Shown: piece by piece, positions 16,598 through 28,049 of the stretch | Layout: the number at the start of each line of letters is the position of its first letter | Position numbering within the stretch: the first letter of the stretch is position 1 | Assembly: GCF_036320965.1 (NCBI RefSeq) | Contig: NC_092264.1 | Span: 21,643,565-21,707,564, forward strand | Direction: 5' to 3' | Length of the DNA stretch: 64,000 nt | Origin: Panulirus ornatus | Lineage: Eukaryota; Arthropoda; Malacostraca; Decapoda; Palinuridae | Made by a program: the position numbers and the translations under genes | Notes under the pieces: generated by a model | Databases searched by the model: none | Told to the model about the DNA's origin: nothing | The model's input: only the letters and a program-made list of their open reading frames with translations

Positions 16598-16741
16598 TTT
16601 TTCATTTCATTTCAAGCTAGAAGTTTCAGTTTTCTAAATTGTTTCTTACATTTTTCACATGTATATATATGTATGTGTGTGTGTGTGTATATGTGCGTGT
16701 GTGTGTGTATGTGTGTGTATGTGTATATATTTATTTTATTT
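16598..16741 (+). repeat. UTR-like segment with (TG)n, shared with the ubiquitin chimera
   Basis: TTCAAGCTAGAAGTTTCAG followed by CTAAATTGTTTCTTACATTT and a TG/TATG-rich run. The same sequence, same strand, follows the ubiquitin fragment at about 37,940-38,090 and 45,655-45,803. Here it occurs without ubiquitin, so it is a separate dispersed piece. No ORF. Confidence 0.7.
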
Positions 16742-18335
16742 ATTATACTTTGTCGCTGTCTCCCGCGTTTGCGTGGTAGCGCAAGGAAACAGACGAAAGA
16801 AATGGCCCACCCCCCCATACACATGTATATACATACGTCCACACACGCAAATATACATACCTACACAGCTTTCCATGGTTTACCCCAGACGCTTCACATG
16901 CCTTGCTTCAATCCACTGACAGCACGTCAACCCCGGTATACCACATCGCTCCAATTCACTCTATTCCTTGCCCTCCTTTCACCCTCCTGCATGTTCAGGC
17001 CCCGATCACACAAAATCTTTTTCACTCCATCTTTCCACCTCCAATTTGGTCTCCCTCTTCTCCTTGTTCCCTCCACCTCCGACACATATATCCTCTTGGT
17101 CAATCTTTCCTCACTCATCCTCTCCATGTGCCCAAACCACTTCAAAACACCCTCTTCTGCTCTCTCAACCACGCTCTTTTTATTTCCACACATCTCTCTT
17201 ACCCTTACGTTACTCACTCGATCAAACCACCTCACACCACACATTGTCCTCAAACATCTCATTTCCAGCACATCCATCCTCCTGCGCACAACTCTATCCA
17301 TAGCACACGCCTCGCAACCATACAACATTGTTGGAACCACTATTCCTTCAAACATACCCATTTTTGCTTTCCGAGATAATGTTCTCGACTTCCACACATT
17401 CTTCAAGGCCCCCAGGATTTTCGCCCCCTCCCCCACCTTATGATCCACTTCCGCTTCCATGGTTCCATCCGCTGCCAGATCCACTCCCAGATATCTAAAA
17501 CACTTCACTTCCTCCAGTTTTTCTCCATTCAAACTCACCTCCCAATTGACTTGACCCTCAACCCTACTGTACCTAATAACCTTGCTCTTATTCACATTTA
17601 CTCTTAACTTTCTTCTTCCACACACTTTTCCAAACTCAGTCACCAGCTTCTGCAGTTTCTCACATGAATCAGCCACCAGCGCTGTATCATCAGCGAACAA
17701 CAACTGACTCACTTCCCAAGCTCTCTCATCCCCAACAGACTTCATACTTGCCCCTCTTTCCAAAACTCTTGCATTTACCTCCCTAACAACCCCATCCATA
17801 AACAAATTAAACAACCATGGAGACATCACACACCCCTGCCGCAAACCTACATTCACTGAGAACCAATCACTTTCCTCTCTTCCTACACGCACACATGCCT
17901 TACATCCTCGATAAAAACTTTTCACTGCTTCTAACAACTTTCCTCCCACACCATATATTCTTAAAACCTTCCACAGAGCATCTCTATCAACTCTATCATA
18001 TGCCTTCTCCAGATCCATAAATGCTACATACAAATCCATTTGCTTTTCTAAGTATTTCTCACATACATTCTTCAAAGCAAACACCTGATCCACACATCCT
18101 CTACCACTTCTGAAACCACACTGCTCTTCCCCAATCTGATGCTCTGTACATGCCTTCACCCTCTCAATCAATACCCTCCCATATAATTTACCAGGAATAC
18201 TCAACAAACTTATACCTCTGTAATTTGAGCACTCACTCTTATCCCCTTTGCCTTTGTACAATGGCAATATGCATTTCGCCAATCCTCAGGCACCTCACCA
18301 TGAGTCATACATACATTAAATAACCTTACCAACCA
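16742..18335 (-). mobile_element. LINE copy 9, RT domain, antisense
   Basis: Minus copy with short 3' UTR and a 451-codon ORF. A 4 bp deletion near 18,270 breaks the frame upstream (GTGCATAG region). Its 5' edge at 18,335 directly abuts the first bases of a plus-strand LINE 5' UTR. Confidence 0.9.
16927..18282 (-). pseudogene. RT ORF of LINE copy 9 (451 codons)
   Basis: Covers LPLYKGKGDK to the natural stop: NYRGISLLS, CGFRSGRG, motif A FMDLEKAYD, GLRQGC, FADD, and the GRPNWRWKDG end are all present. The apparent N-terminus is only where a frameshift allows a start. The endonuclease is absent. One Trp to Cys change in the EAWAMD block (EACAMD). Confidence 0.85.
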
Positions 18336-18629
18336 ATCCCTGGGGATAGGGGTGAAAGAATACTTCCCACGCATTCCTCGCATGTCATAGAAAGCGACTA
18401 GAGGGGACGGGAGCGGGGGGCCAGAAATCCTCCCCTTCTTGTACTTTTTTAACTTTCTAAAATGGGAAACAGAAGAAGGAGTCACGCGGGGAGTGCTCAT
18501 CCTCCTCGAAGGCTCAAATTTGGGTGCCTAAATGTGTGTGGATGTAACCAAGATGTGAAAAAAGGAGAGATAGGTAGTATGTTTGAGGAAAGGAACCTGG
18601 ATGTTTTGGCTCTGAGTGAAACGAAGCTC

Positions 18630-18681
<52 letters not shown>

Positions 18682-19860
18682 TGTAGGAAGAGAGGAAAGT
18701 GATTGGTTCTCAGTGAATGTAGGTTTGCGGCAGGGGTGTGTGATGTCTCCATGGTTGTTTAATTTGTTTATGGATGGGGTTGTTAGGGAGGTAAATGCAA
18801 GAGTTTTGGAAAGAGGGGCAAGTATGAAGTCTGTTGGGGATGAGAGAGCTTGGGAAGTGAGTCAGTTGTTGTTCGCTGATGATACAGCGCTGGTGGCTGA
18901 TTCATGTGAGAAACTGCAGAAACTGGTGACTGAGTTTGGAAAAGTGTGTGGAAGAAGAAAGTTAAGAGTAAATGTGAATAAGAGCAAGGTTATTAGGTAC
19001 AGTAGGGTTGAGGGTCAAGTCAATTGGGAGGTGAGTTTGAATGGAGAAAAACTGGAGGAAGTGAAGTGTATTAGATATCTGGGAGTGGATCTGGCAGCGG
19101 ATGGAACCATGGAAGCGGAAGTGGATCATAGGGTGGGGGAGGGGGCGAAAATCCTGGGGGCCTTGAAGAATGTGTGGAAGTCGAGAACATTATCTCGGAA
19201 AGCAAAAATGGGTATGTTTGAAGGAATAGTGGTTCCAACAATGTTGTATGGTTGCGAGGCGTGGGCTATGGATAGAGTTGTGCGCAGGAGGATGGATGTG
19301 CTGGAAATGAGATGTTTGAGGACAATGTGTGGTGTGAGGTGGTTTGATCGAGTGAGTAACGTAAGGGTAAGAGAGATGTGTGGAAATAAAAAGAGCGTGG
19401 TTGAGAGAGCAGAAGAGGGTGTTTTGAAGTGGTTTGGGCACATGGAGAGGATGAGTGAAGAAAGATTGACCAAGAGGATATATATGTCGGAGGTGGAGGG
19501 AACAAGGAGAAGAGGGAGACCAAATTGGAGGTGGTAAGATGGAGTGAAAAAGATTTTGTGTGATCGGGGCCTGAACATGCAGGAGGGTGAAAGGAGGGCA
19601 AGGAATAGAGTGAATTGGAGCGATGTGGTATACCGGGGTTGACGTGCTGTCAGTGGATTGAAGCAAGGCATGTGAAGCGTCTGGGGTAAACCATGGAAAG
19701 CTGTGTAGGTATGTATATTTGCGTGTGTGGACGTATGTATATACATGTGTATGGGGGGGGTTGGGGGTTGGGCCATTTCTTTCGTCTGTTTCCTTGCGCT
19801 GCCTTGCAAACGCGGGAGACAGCGACAAAGTATAATAAAAAAAAATAAAAAAAAAAAATA
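18336..19860 (+). mobile_element. LINE copy 10: 5' UTR and EN start joined by (TA)n to RT C-terminal half
   Basis: Starts with the LINE 5' end (ATCCCTGGGGATAGGGGTG), the ATG at 18,462 (MGNRRRSH) and EN residues up to LSETKLKG. A (TA)n tract (18,635-18,672) then replaces everything up to RVGREESDWF. From there RT is open to a TAA at 19,535-19,537, where Lys of WRWKDG should be. Short 3' UTR, then an A-rich stretch with AAAT repeats. Confidence 0.9.
18635..18672. repeat. (TA)n replacing EN and N-terminal RT
   Basis: TA tract inside copy 10, flanked directly by the EN start (SETKLKG) and by GTGTGTGCGTGTAGGAAG of the RT. Confidence 0.9.
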
Positions 19861-20905
19861 AATAAATGCAAGAGTCTTGGAAAGAGGGGCAAGTATGAAG
19901 TCTGTTGGGGATGAGAGAGCTTGGGAAGTGAGTCAGTGTTTGTTCGCTGATGATACAGCGCTGGTGGCGGATTCATGTGAGAAACTGCAGAAGCTGGTGA
20001 CGGAGTTTGGTAAAGTGTGTGGAAGAAGAAAGTTAAGAGTAAATGTGAATAAGAGCAAGGTTATTAGGTACAGTAGGGTTGAGGGTCAAGTCAATTGGGA
20101 GGTGAGTTTGAATGGAGAAAAACTGGAGGAAGTGAAGTGTTTTAGATATCTGGGAGTGGATCTGTCAGCGGATGGAACCATGGAAGCGGAAGTGGATCAT
20201 AGGGTGGGGGAGGGGGCGAAAATTTTGGGAGCCTTGAAAAATGTGTGGAAGTCGAGAACATTATCCCGGAAAGCAAAAATGGGTATGTTTGAAGGAATGG
20301 TAGTTCCAACAATGTTGTATGGTTGCGAGGCGTGGGCTATGGATAGAGTTGTGCGCAGGAGGATGGATGTGCTGGAAATGAGATGTTTGAGGACAATGTG
20401 TGGTGTGAGGTGGTTTGATCGAGTAAGTAACGTAAGGGTGAGAGAGATGTGTGGAAATAAAAAGAGCGTGGTTGAGAGAGCAGAAGAGGGTGTTTTGAAA
20501 TGGTTTGGGCACATGGAGAGAATGAGTGAGGAAAGATTGACCAAGAGGATATATGTGTCGGAGGTGGAGGGAACGAGGAGAAGAGGGAGACCAAATTGGA
20601 GGTGGAAAGATGGAGTGAAGAGGATTTTGTGTGATCGGGGCCTGAACATGCAGGAGGGTGAAAGGAGGGCAAGGAATAGAGTGAATTGGATCGATGTGGT
20701 ATACCGGGGTTGATTTGCTGTCAGTGGATTGAATCAGGGCATGTGAAGCGTCTGGGGTAAACCATGGAAAGCTGTGTAGGTATGTATATTTGCGTGTGTG
20801 GACGTATGTATATGCATATGTATGGGGATGGGTTGGGCCATTTCTTTCGTCTGTTTCCTTGCGCTACCTTGCAAACGCGGGAGACAGCGACAAAGCAAAA
20901 AAAAA
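19861..20905 (+). mobile_element. LINE copy 11, RT C-terminal half
   Basis: Begins at AATGCAAGAGTC (NARVLERGASMK). The join to the A-rich end of the previous copy falls on a shared TAAATGCAAG, so the exact border is ambiguous. The FADD box is present, preceded by CL where other copies have LL. Frame open to TGA at 20,711-20,713. Short 3' UTR with poly(A). Confidence 0.9.
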
Positions 20906-20926
20906 ATATATATATATATATATATA
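20906..20926. repeat. (TA)n
   Basis: TA tract between the poly(A) of copy 11 and the miniature element. Confidence 0.85.
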
Positions 20927-21168
20927 GGGGATAGGGGAGAAAGAATACTTCCCACGTATTCCCTGCGTGTCGTAGAAGGCGACTAAAAGGGGAGGGAGCG
21001 GGGGGCTGGAAATCCTCCCCTCTCACTTTTTTTTTTTTTTTTAATTTTCCAAAAGAGGGAACAGAGAAGGGGCCCAGGTGAGGATATTCCCTCAAGGGCC
21101 CAGTCCTCTGTTCTCAACGCTACCTCGCTAATGCGGGAAATGGCGAATAGTATAAAAGAAAAGAAAAA
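20922..21168 (+). mobile_element. miniature LINE-derived element (SINE-like)
   Basis: About 240 bp. The head matches the LINE 5' UTR: AGAAAGAATACTTCCCACG, GTCGTAGAAGGCGACTA, GGGAGCGGGGGGCTGGAAAT. A T-run follows, then AATTTTCCAAAAGAGGGAAC, corresponding to the LINE's AACTTTCTAAAATGGGAAAC. A private middle follows (GAGGATATTCCCTCAAGGG), then a tail close to the LINE 3' end: CGCTACCTCGCTAATGCGGG, with AATAGTATAAAA replacing ACAAAGTATAAT. No coding capacity. A natural reading is a non-autonomous derivative mobilised by the LINE through its tail. Confidence 0.75.
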
Positions 21169-21186
21169 ATATATATATATATATTT

Positions 21187-21262
21187 TTTTTTTTTTCAAA
21201 CTATTCGCCATTTCCCGCATTAGCGAGGTAGCGTTAAGAACAGAGGACTGGGCCTTTTCCGT
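21187..21262 (-). mobile_element. partial inverted copy of the miniature element
   Basis: Reverse complement of the tail and private middle of the element at 20,922-21,168 (CTATTCGCCATTTCCCGCAT, then AACAGAGGACTGGGCC). It is separated from that element by a short A/TA/T tract, so the pair forms a hairpin of about 70 bp arms. Confidence 0.75.
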
Positions 21263-24200
21263 GGACTTATAGGAATATATTTATTTCCCAAATGTCGTAG
21301 AAGATGACAAAAGGGGACGGGAGCAGGGGGCTAGAAACCCTCCCCTCCTTGTATTTAACTTTCTAAAAGGGGAAACAGTCAAGCAGGGAGTGCTGATCCT
21401 CCTCAAAGGCTCAGATTGGGGTGTCTAAATGTATGTTATTGTAACTAAGATGAGAAAAAAAGTAGGTAGTATGTTTGAGGCAAGGAACCTAGATAGTTTG
21501 GCTCTGAGCGAAACAAAGCTCAAGGGTAAAGGGGAAGAAAGGTTTGGGAATGTCTTGGGAGTAAAGTCAGGGGTTGGTGAGAGGACAAGAGCAAAGGAAG
21601 AAGTAGCACTGCTCCTGAAGCGGGAGTTGTTGGAGTATTTGATAGAGTGTAAGAAAGTAAACTCTAGATTGATAAGGGTAAAACTGAAAGTGGATGGAGA
21701 GAGATGGGTGATTATTGATGCCTATGCACCTGGTCATGAGAGGCAAGTATTTTGGGAGCAGCTGAGTGAACGTGTTAGCAGTTTTGATGCACAAGACCGG
21801 GTTATAGTGATATGTGATTTGAATGGAAAGGTGAGTAATGTGGCAGTTGAGGGTATAATTGGTGTACATGGGGTGTTCAGTGTTGTAAATGGAAATGGTG
21901 AAGAGCTTGTAGATTTGTGTGCTGAAAAAGGGCTGGTGATTGGGAATGCTTGGTTTAAAAAGAGAGATATACATAAGGATAGTTATGTAATAGGAGAGAT
22001 GGCCAGAGAGCATTATTGGATTATGTGTAAATTGATAGGTGCATGAAAGAGAGACTTTTGGATGTTAATGTGCTGAGAGGGGCAACTGGAGGGATGTCTG
22101 ATCATTATCTTGTGGAGGCAAAGGTGAATATATGTAGTGAATTTCCGATAAGAAGAGAGAATGTTGGGGTGAAGAGAGTGGTAGGAGTAAGTGAGCTTGG
22201 AAAGGAGCCTTGTGTAAGGAAAAACCAGGAAAGATTGAGTGCAGAATGGAAAAAGGTGAGAGCAAATGACGTAAGGGGAGTGGGGGAGGAATGGGATGTG
22301 TTGAGGGAAGTAGTGATTGCTTGTGCAAAAGATGCCTGTGGCATGAGGAAGGTTGTAGGTGGGCAGATTAGAAAGGGTGGTGAAAGGTGGGATGAAGAAG
22401 TAAGATTGTTATTGAAAGAGAAGAGAGAGTCATTTGGATGATTTTTGCAGTGAAATATTGCAAATGACTGGGAGATGTATATATGAAAGAGGCAGGAGGT
22501 CAAGAGAAAGGTGCAAGAAGTGAAAAAGAGGGCAAATGAGAGTTGGGGTGAGAGAGTATCATTAAATTTGAGGGAGAACGAAAAGATAGGAAGGAGATAA
22601 ATAAAATGCATAAGACAAGAGAACAAATGGGAACATTGGTAAAGGGAGCAAATGGGTGGTGAAGTGAGAGGGAGATGAAGTGAGTATTTTGAAGGTTTGT
22701 TGAATGTGTTTGATGATAGAGTCGCGGATATAGGGTGTTTTGGTCGAGTTGGTGTGCAAAGTGAGAGGGTCAGGGAGACTGATTTGGCAAACAGAGAAGA
22801 GGTAGTCAAAGTTTTGCGGAAGATGAAAGCCTGCAAGTTGGCGGGTTTGGATGGTATTGCTGTGGAATTTATTAAAAAAGTGGTGACTGTGTTGTTGATT
22901 GGTTGGTAAGGATATTCAATATATGAATTGATCATGGTGAAGTGCCTGAGGATTGGCAGAATGCATGCATAGTGCCATTGTACAAAGGCAAAGGGGATAA
23001 AGGTGAGTGTTTAGATTACAGAGGCATGACTTTGTTGAGTATTCCTGGGAAATTATATGGGAAAGTATTGATTGAGAAGGTGAAGGCATGTACAGAGCAT
23101 CAGATTGGGGATGAGCAGTGTGGTTTCAGAAGTGGTTGAGGATATGTGGATCAGGTGTTTGCTTTGAAGAATGCATGTGAGAAATACTTAGAAAAACAAA
23201 TGGATTTGTATATAGCATTTATGGATCTAGAGAAGGCATATGATAAGAGTTAATAGAGATGCTCTGTGGAAGGTATTAAGAGTATATGGTGTGGGAGGTA
23301 AGTTGCTAGAAGCAGTGAAAAGTTTTTATTTAGGATGTAAGGCATGTGTACGAGTAGGAAGAGAGGAAAGTGATGGGTTCCCAGTGAATGTCAATATGCG
23401 GCAAGGGTGTGTAATGTCTCTATGATTGTTTAATTTGTTTATGGATAGGGTGGTTAGGGAGGTGAATGCAAGAGTTTTGAAGAGAGGGGGGCAAAGTATG
23501 CAGTCTGTTGTGGATGAGAGAGCTTGGGAAGTGAGTCAGTTGTTGTTTGCTGATGATACAGCATTGGTGGCTGATTCAGGTGAGAAACTGCAGCAGCTGG
23601 TGACTGAGTTTGGTAAAGTGTGCGAAAGAAGCAAGCTGAGAGTAAATGTGAATAAGAGCAAGGTTATTAGATTCAATAGGGTAGAGGGACAAGTCAAATG
23701 GAAGGTAAATTTAATGGAGAAAAACTGGAGGAAGTGAAGTGTTTTAGATATCTAGGAGTGGATTTGGCAGCGGATGGAACCATGGAAGCAGAAGTGAGTG
23801 TTAGGGTGGGGGAGGGGACGAAGGTTCTATGAGCATTGAAGAATGTTTGGAAGGCGAGAACGTTATCTTGGAAAGCAAAACTGTGTATGTTTGAAGGAAA
23901 AGTGGTTTCAACAATGTTATATGTTTGTGAGGCATGGGCTATAGATAGGGTTGTGCAGAGGAGGGTGGATGTGTTGGAAAGAGATGTTTGAGGACAATAT
24001 GTGGTGTGAGGTGGTTTGATCAAGTAAGTAATGAAAGGGTAAGAGAGATGTGTGGTAACAAAAAGAGTTTAGTTGAGAGAGCAGAAGAGGGTGTATTGAA
24101 ATGGTTTGGTCACATAGAGAGAATGAGTGAGGAAAGATTGACAAAGAGGATATATGTGTCGGAGGTGGAGGGACCGAGGAGAAGTGGGAGACCATATTGG

Positions 24201-24590
24201 AGGTGGAAGGCTGGAGTGACAAAGATTTGAGCGATCGGAGCCTGAACATACAGGAGGGTGAAAGATGTGCAAGGAACAGAGTGAATTGGAATGATGTGGT
24301 ATACCGGGGTCGACGTGCTGTCAGTGGATTGAACCAGGGCATGTGAAGCGTCTGGGGTAAACCATGCAAATTTTTGTGGTGCCTGGATGTGGAAAGGGAG
24401 CTGTGGTTTCAGTGCATTACACTTGACAGCTAGAGACAGTGTTAACGAATGTGGCCTTTGTTGTCTTTTCCTAGCACTCCCTCGCATGCACACAGGGTGA
24501 GGGGGTGCCATTCTATATGTGGTGGGGTGGTGGCAGGAATGGATGAAGGTAGCATATATGAATATGTACATGTGTATATATGTGTACATG
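21263..24590 (+). mobile_element. LINE copy 12, nearly full length but decayed, long 3' UTR
   Basis: Decayed 5' UTR (GGGGACGGGAGCAGGGGGCT at about 21,320), EN (21,429-22,046), linker (22,043-22,441), RT pieces (22,697-24,230) and long 3' UTR to about 24,590. Many frameshifts, stops and small deletions. FADD is still readable at 23,548-23,559. More diverged than most plus copies in the window, so older. Its 3' end is lost: it passes directly into another LINE copy at a shared GTGTACATGTAGGAAGAG-like sequence. Confidence 0.85.
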
Positions 24591-25496
24591 TAGGAAGAGA
24601 GGAAAGTGATTGGTTCTCAGTGAATGTAGGTTTGTGGCAGGGGTGTGTGATGTCTCCATGGTTGTTTAATTTGTTTATGGATGGGGTTGTTAGGGAGGTG
24701 AATGCAAGAGTTTTGGAAAGAGGGGCAAGTATGAAGTCTGTTGGGGATGAGAGAGCTTGGGAAGTGAGTCAGTTGTTGTTCGCTGATGATACAGCGCTGG
24801 TGGCTGATTCATGTGAGAAACTGCAGAAGCTGGTGACTGAGTTTGGTAAAGTGTGTGGAAGAAGAAAGTTAAGAGTAAATGTGAATAAGAGCAAGGTTAT
24901 TAGGTACAGTAGGGTTGAGGGTCAAGTCAATTGGGAGGTGAGTTTGAATGGAGAAAAACTGGAGGAAGTGAAGTGTTTTAGATATCTGGGAGTGGATCTG
25001 GCAGCGGATGGAACCATGGAAGCGGAAGTGGATCATAGGGTGGGGGAGGGGGCGAAAATTCTGGGAGCCTTGAAGAATGTGTGGAAGTCGAGAACATTAT
25101 CTCGGAAAGCAAAAATGGGTATGTTTGAAGGAATAGTGGTTCCAACAATGTTATATGGTTGCGAGACGTGGGCTATGGATAGAGTTGTGCGCAGGAGGAT
25201 GGATGTGCTGGAAATGAGATGTTTGAGGACAATATGTGGTGTGAGGTGGTTTGATCGAGTAAGTAACGTAAGGGTAAGAGAGATGTGTGGAAATAAAAAG
25301 AGCGTGGTTGAGAGAGCAGAAGAGGGTGTTTTGAAATGGTTCGGGCACATGGAGAGAATGAGTGAGGAAAGATTGACCAAGAGAATATATGTGTCGGAGG
25401 TGGAGGGAACGAGGAGAAGAGGGAGACCAAATTGGAGGTGGAAAGATGGAGTGAAAAAGATTTTGTGTGATCGGGGCCTGAACATGCAGGAGGGAG
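24591..25496 (+). mobile_element. LINE copy 13a, first half of a 902 bp tandem duplication
   Basis: RT from VGREESDWF to KKILCDRGLNMQEG, then cut. The FADD box and frame are intact. It is followed without spacer by a second, apparently identical copy offset by 902 bp. Confidence 0.9.
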
Positions 25497-26640
25497 AAGA
25501 GAGGAAAGTGATTGGTTCTCAGTGAATGTAGGTTTGTGGCAGGGGTGTGTGATGTCTCCATGGTTGTTTAATTTGTTTATGGATGGGGTTGTTAGGGAGG
25601 TGAATGCAAGAGTTTTGGAAAGAGGGGCAAGTATGAAGTCTGTTGGGGATGAGAGAGCTTGGGAAGTGAGTCAGTTGTTGTTCGCTGATGATACAGCGCT
25701 GGTGGCTGATTCATGTGAGAAACTGCAGAAGCTGGTGACTGAGTTTGGTAAAGTGTGTGGAAGAAGAAAGTTAAGAGTAAATGTGAATAAGAGCAAGGTT
25801 ATTAGGTACAGTAGGGTTGAGGGTCAAGTCAATTGGGAGGTGAGTTTGAATGGAGAAAAACTGGAGGAAGTGAAGTGTTTTAGATATCTGGGAGTGGATC
25901 TGGCAGCGGATGGAACCATGGAAGCGGAAGTGGATCATAGGGTGGGGGAGGGGGCGAAAATTCTGGGAGCCTTGAAGAATGTGTGGAAGTCGAGAACATT
26001 ATCTCGGAAAGCAAAAATGGGTATGTTTGAAGGAATAGTGGTTCCAACAATGTTATATGGTTGCGAGACGTGGGCTATGGATAGAGTTGTGCGCAGGAGG
26101 ATGGATGTGCTGGAAATGAGATGTTTGAGGACAATATGTGGTGTGAGGTGGTTTGATCGAGTAAGTAACGTAAGGGTAAGAGAGATGTGTGGAAATAAAA
26201 AGAGCGTGGTTGAGAGAGCAGAAGAGGGTGTTTTGAAATGGTTCGGGCACATGGAGAGAATGAGTGAGGAAAGATTGACCAAGAGAATATATGTGTCGGA
26301 GGTGGAGGGAACGAGGAGAAGAGGGAGACCAAATTGGAGGTGGAAAGATGGAGTGAAAAAGATTTTGTGTGATCGGGGCCTGAACATGCAGGAGGGTGAA
26401 AGGAGAGCAAGGAATAGAGTGCATTGGAGCGATGTGGTATACCGGGGTTGACGTGCTGTCAGTGGATTGAATCAAGGCATGTGAAGCGTCTGGGGTAAAC
26501 CATGGAAAGCTGTGTAGGTATGTATATTTGCGTGTGTGGACGTATGTATATACATGTGTATGGGGGTGGGTTGGGCCATTTCTTTCGTCTGTTTCCTTGC
26601 GCTACCTCGCTAAAGCGGGAGACCGGCAAAAAAAAAAAAA
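25497..26640 (+). mobile_element. LINE copy 13b, second half of tandem duplication with 3' UTR
   Basis: Repeats 24,599-25,500 at +902 bp, then adds the true C-terminus (stop at 26,449-26,451) and the short 3' UTR with a poly(A) at about 26,628-26,641. The ORF at 25,522-26,451 is open (309 codons) and includes the shared substitutions CETWAMD and GLWQGC also seen in 13a. Confidence 0.9.
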
Positions 26641-26815
26641 AGTATATATGTATATGTCTGTTTATGTATACATTGTAATGTGTAGGTATGTATATGTGCA
26701 TGTGTGGGCATTTATGTATATACATGTGTATATGAGTGGGTTGGGCCATTCTATCGTCTGTTTCCTTGTGCTACCTTGCTAACTCGGGAGACAGTGACAA
26801 AGTATAATAAATGAA
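26641..26815 (+). mobile_element. solo LINE 3' tail
   Basis: Only the last ~170 bp of an older LINE 3' UTR (TATATGTCTGTTTATG ... GCTACCTTGCTAACTCGGGAG ... ACAAAGTATAATAAATGAAT). No coding part. Confidence 0.75.
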
Positions 26816-28047
26816 TAAATCTCAAAAAATCATTTGCACTTCCCTGTAAGTATTGCATATATGATTCTCTTTCCTATATCTTACATGTGCCACACACATC
26901 TCTTGCACATGCCAGCCTTGCTTCTCTAAATACCTCCCATTCATCACCTGCTCTGCTAGATTCTTTTACTGTCAACTTTTGCCATTCTACCCTTAATCTC
27001 TCAGTGTATTCCCTCACACAAGTCTCTTTCCAAGCTCACTTACTTTCACCACACGTCTCACCCATAATGTTTCTTGTTTTCCAAAAAATCTACAAATCTA
27101 CACCCTCGCCTCCAGGGAATGATCAGACATCCCACCAATTAGTTAGTAATCCAGTATTGCCCGCTGACCATCTATCTTACTCACTTATATATATACCTGT
27201 GTACGTCCCTCTTATTAAACCTGGTATTCTCAATCACCAGCCATTTTTTAGCAGACACAACTCCAAAACTTCTCTATTTCCTTTTACGAAACTGAGTACC
27301 CTATGCTCCCCAATTATACCCTCAACTGCCACATTATTCACCTTTGCATTTAAATCACCCATCACATATAGCTAGTCTCTTGTATCAGAACTGCTAACAT
27401 AGTCACTCAGTTGCTCCCAAAACATTTGCTTGTAATCTTTCTTCCCATGGCTAAGTGCGTAAGCACTGATATTCCACCATCTCTTTCAATCCACTTTCAT
27501 TTTTATTTGTTCCAGTCTGGAGCTCACTTCATGACCAGATGCCTAAGCACAGATAATCACCCATCTCTTGCAATCCACTTTCATTTTTATTCATACTAGT
27601 CTGGAGCTCATTTTGTTACTGTCTGTCACACACTCTCACAACTTGTGCTCCATAGTAGTTCTACCCCCTTCCTTAGTTTTTGTCATAACATCAACCCAAA
27701 TTTACTCATAAGACATTTCCATGCTATTCATCCCCTTAACCCTTGAGCTTTGTTTCACTTGCCCCCTTGAGAATCCTCAAACATATTACAAATATCTCCT
27801 TCCTTCTTGTCTTGATTACATCCACAGACATTCAGACACCCCATCCTGTGCTTTCAAGGAGGATAAGTACACCCCACACCTGACTCATGTTCCATCTTTT
27901 AGAATTGAAATAAAAGAAGAGGGTGTTTCTTGCCGCCTGCTTGCACCCGATTTAGTTGCCTTCTGTGACACATAGAAATACAGAGGTACATTTATTCTGT
28001 AACCGAAGCCAGGTTCCCATTTTAACAGTCAGCCTCCAGGGGAGGAA
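26816..28047 (-). mobile_element. LINE copy 14, decayed EN and 5' UTR, antisense
   Basis: On the minus strand, reading from 27,960 down: 5' UTR remnants (CTTGAAAGCACAGGATGGGG for the CTCGAAGGCTCAGAGTGGGG block), EN start (GGATGTAATCAAGAC), and AACTGCCACATTATTCACC-type antisense of the GDLNAKV region near 27,330. The linker ends at about 26,880. Many indels and a short local duplication near 27,480-27,600 (CCATCTCT...CAATCCACTTTCATTTTTAT twice). No frame survives. Confidence 0.75.
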
Positions 28048-28049
28048 AT

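Noticed and set aside
21429..24230. Independent host genes in the string of short ORFs
   Set aside because: Each short ORF aligns in order to the LINE polyprotein; this is one decayed LINE copy.
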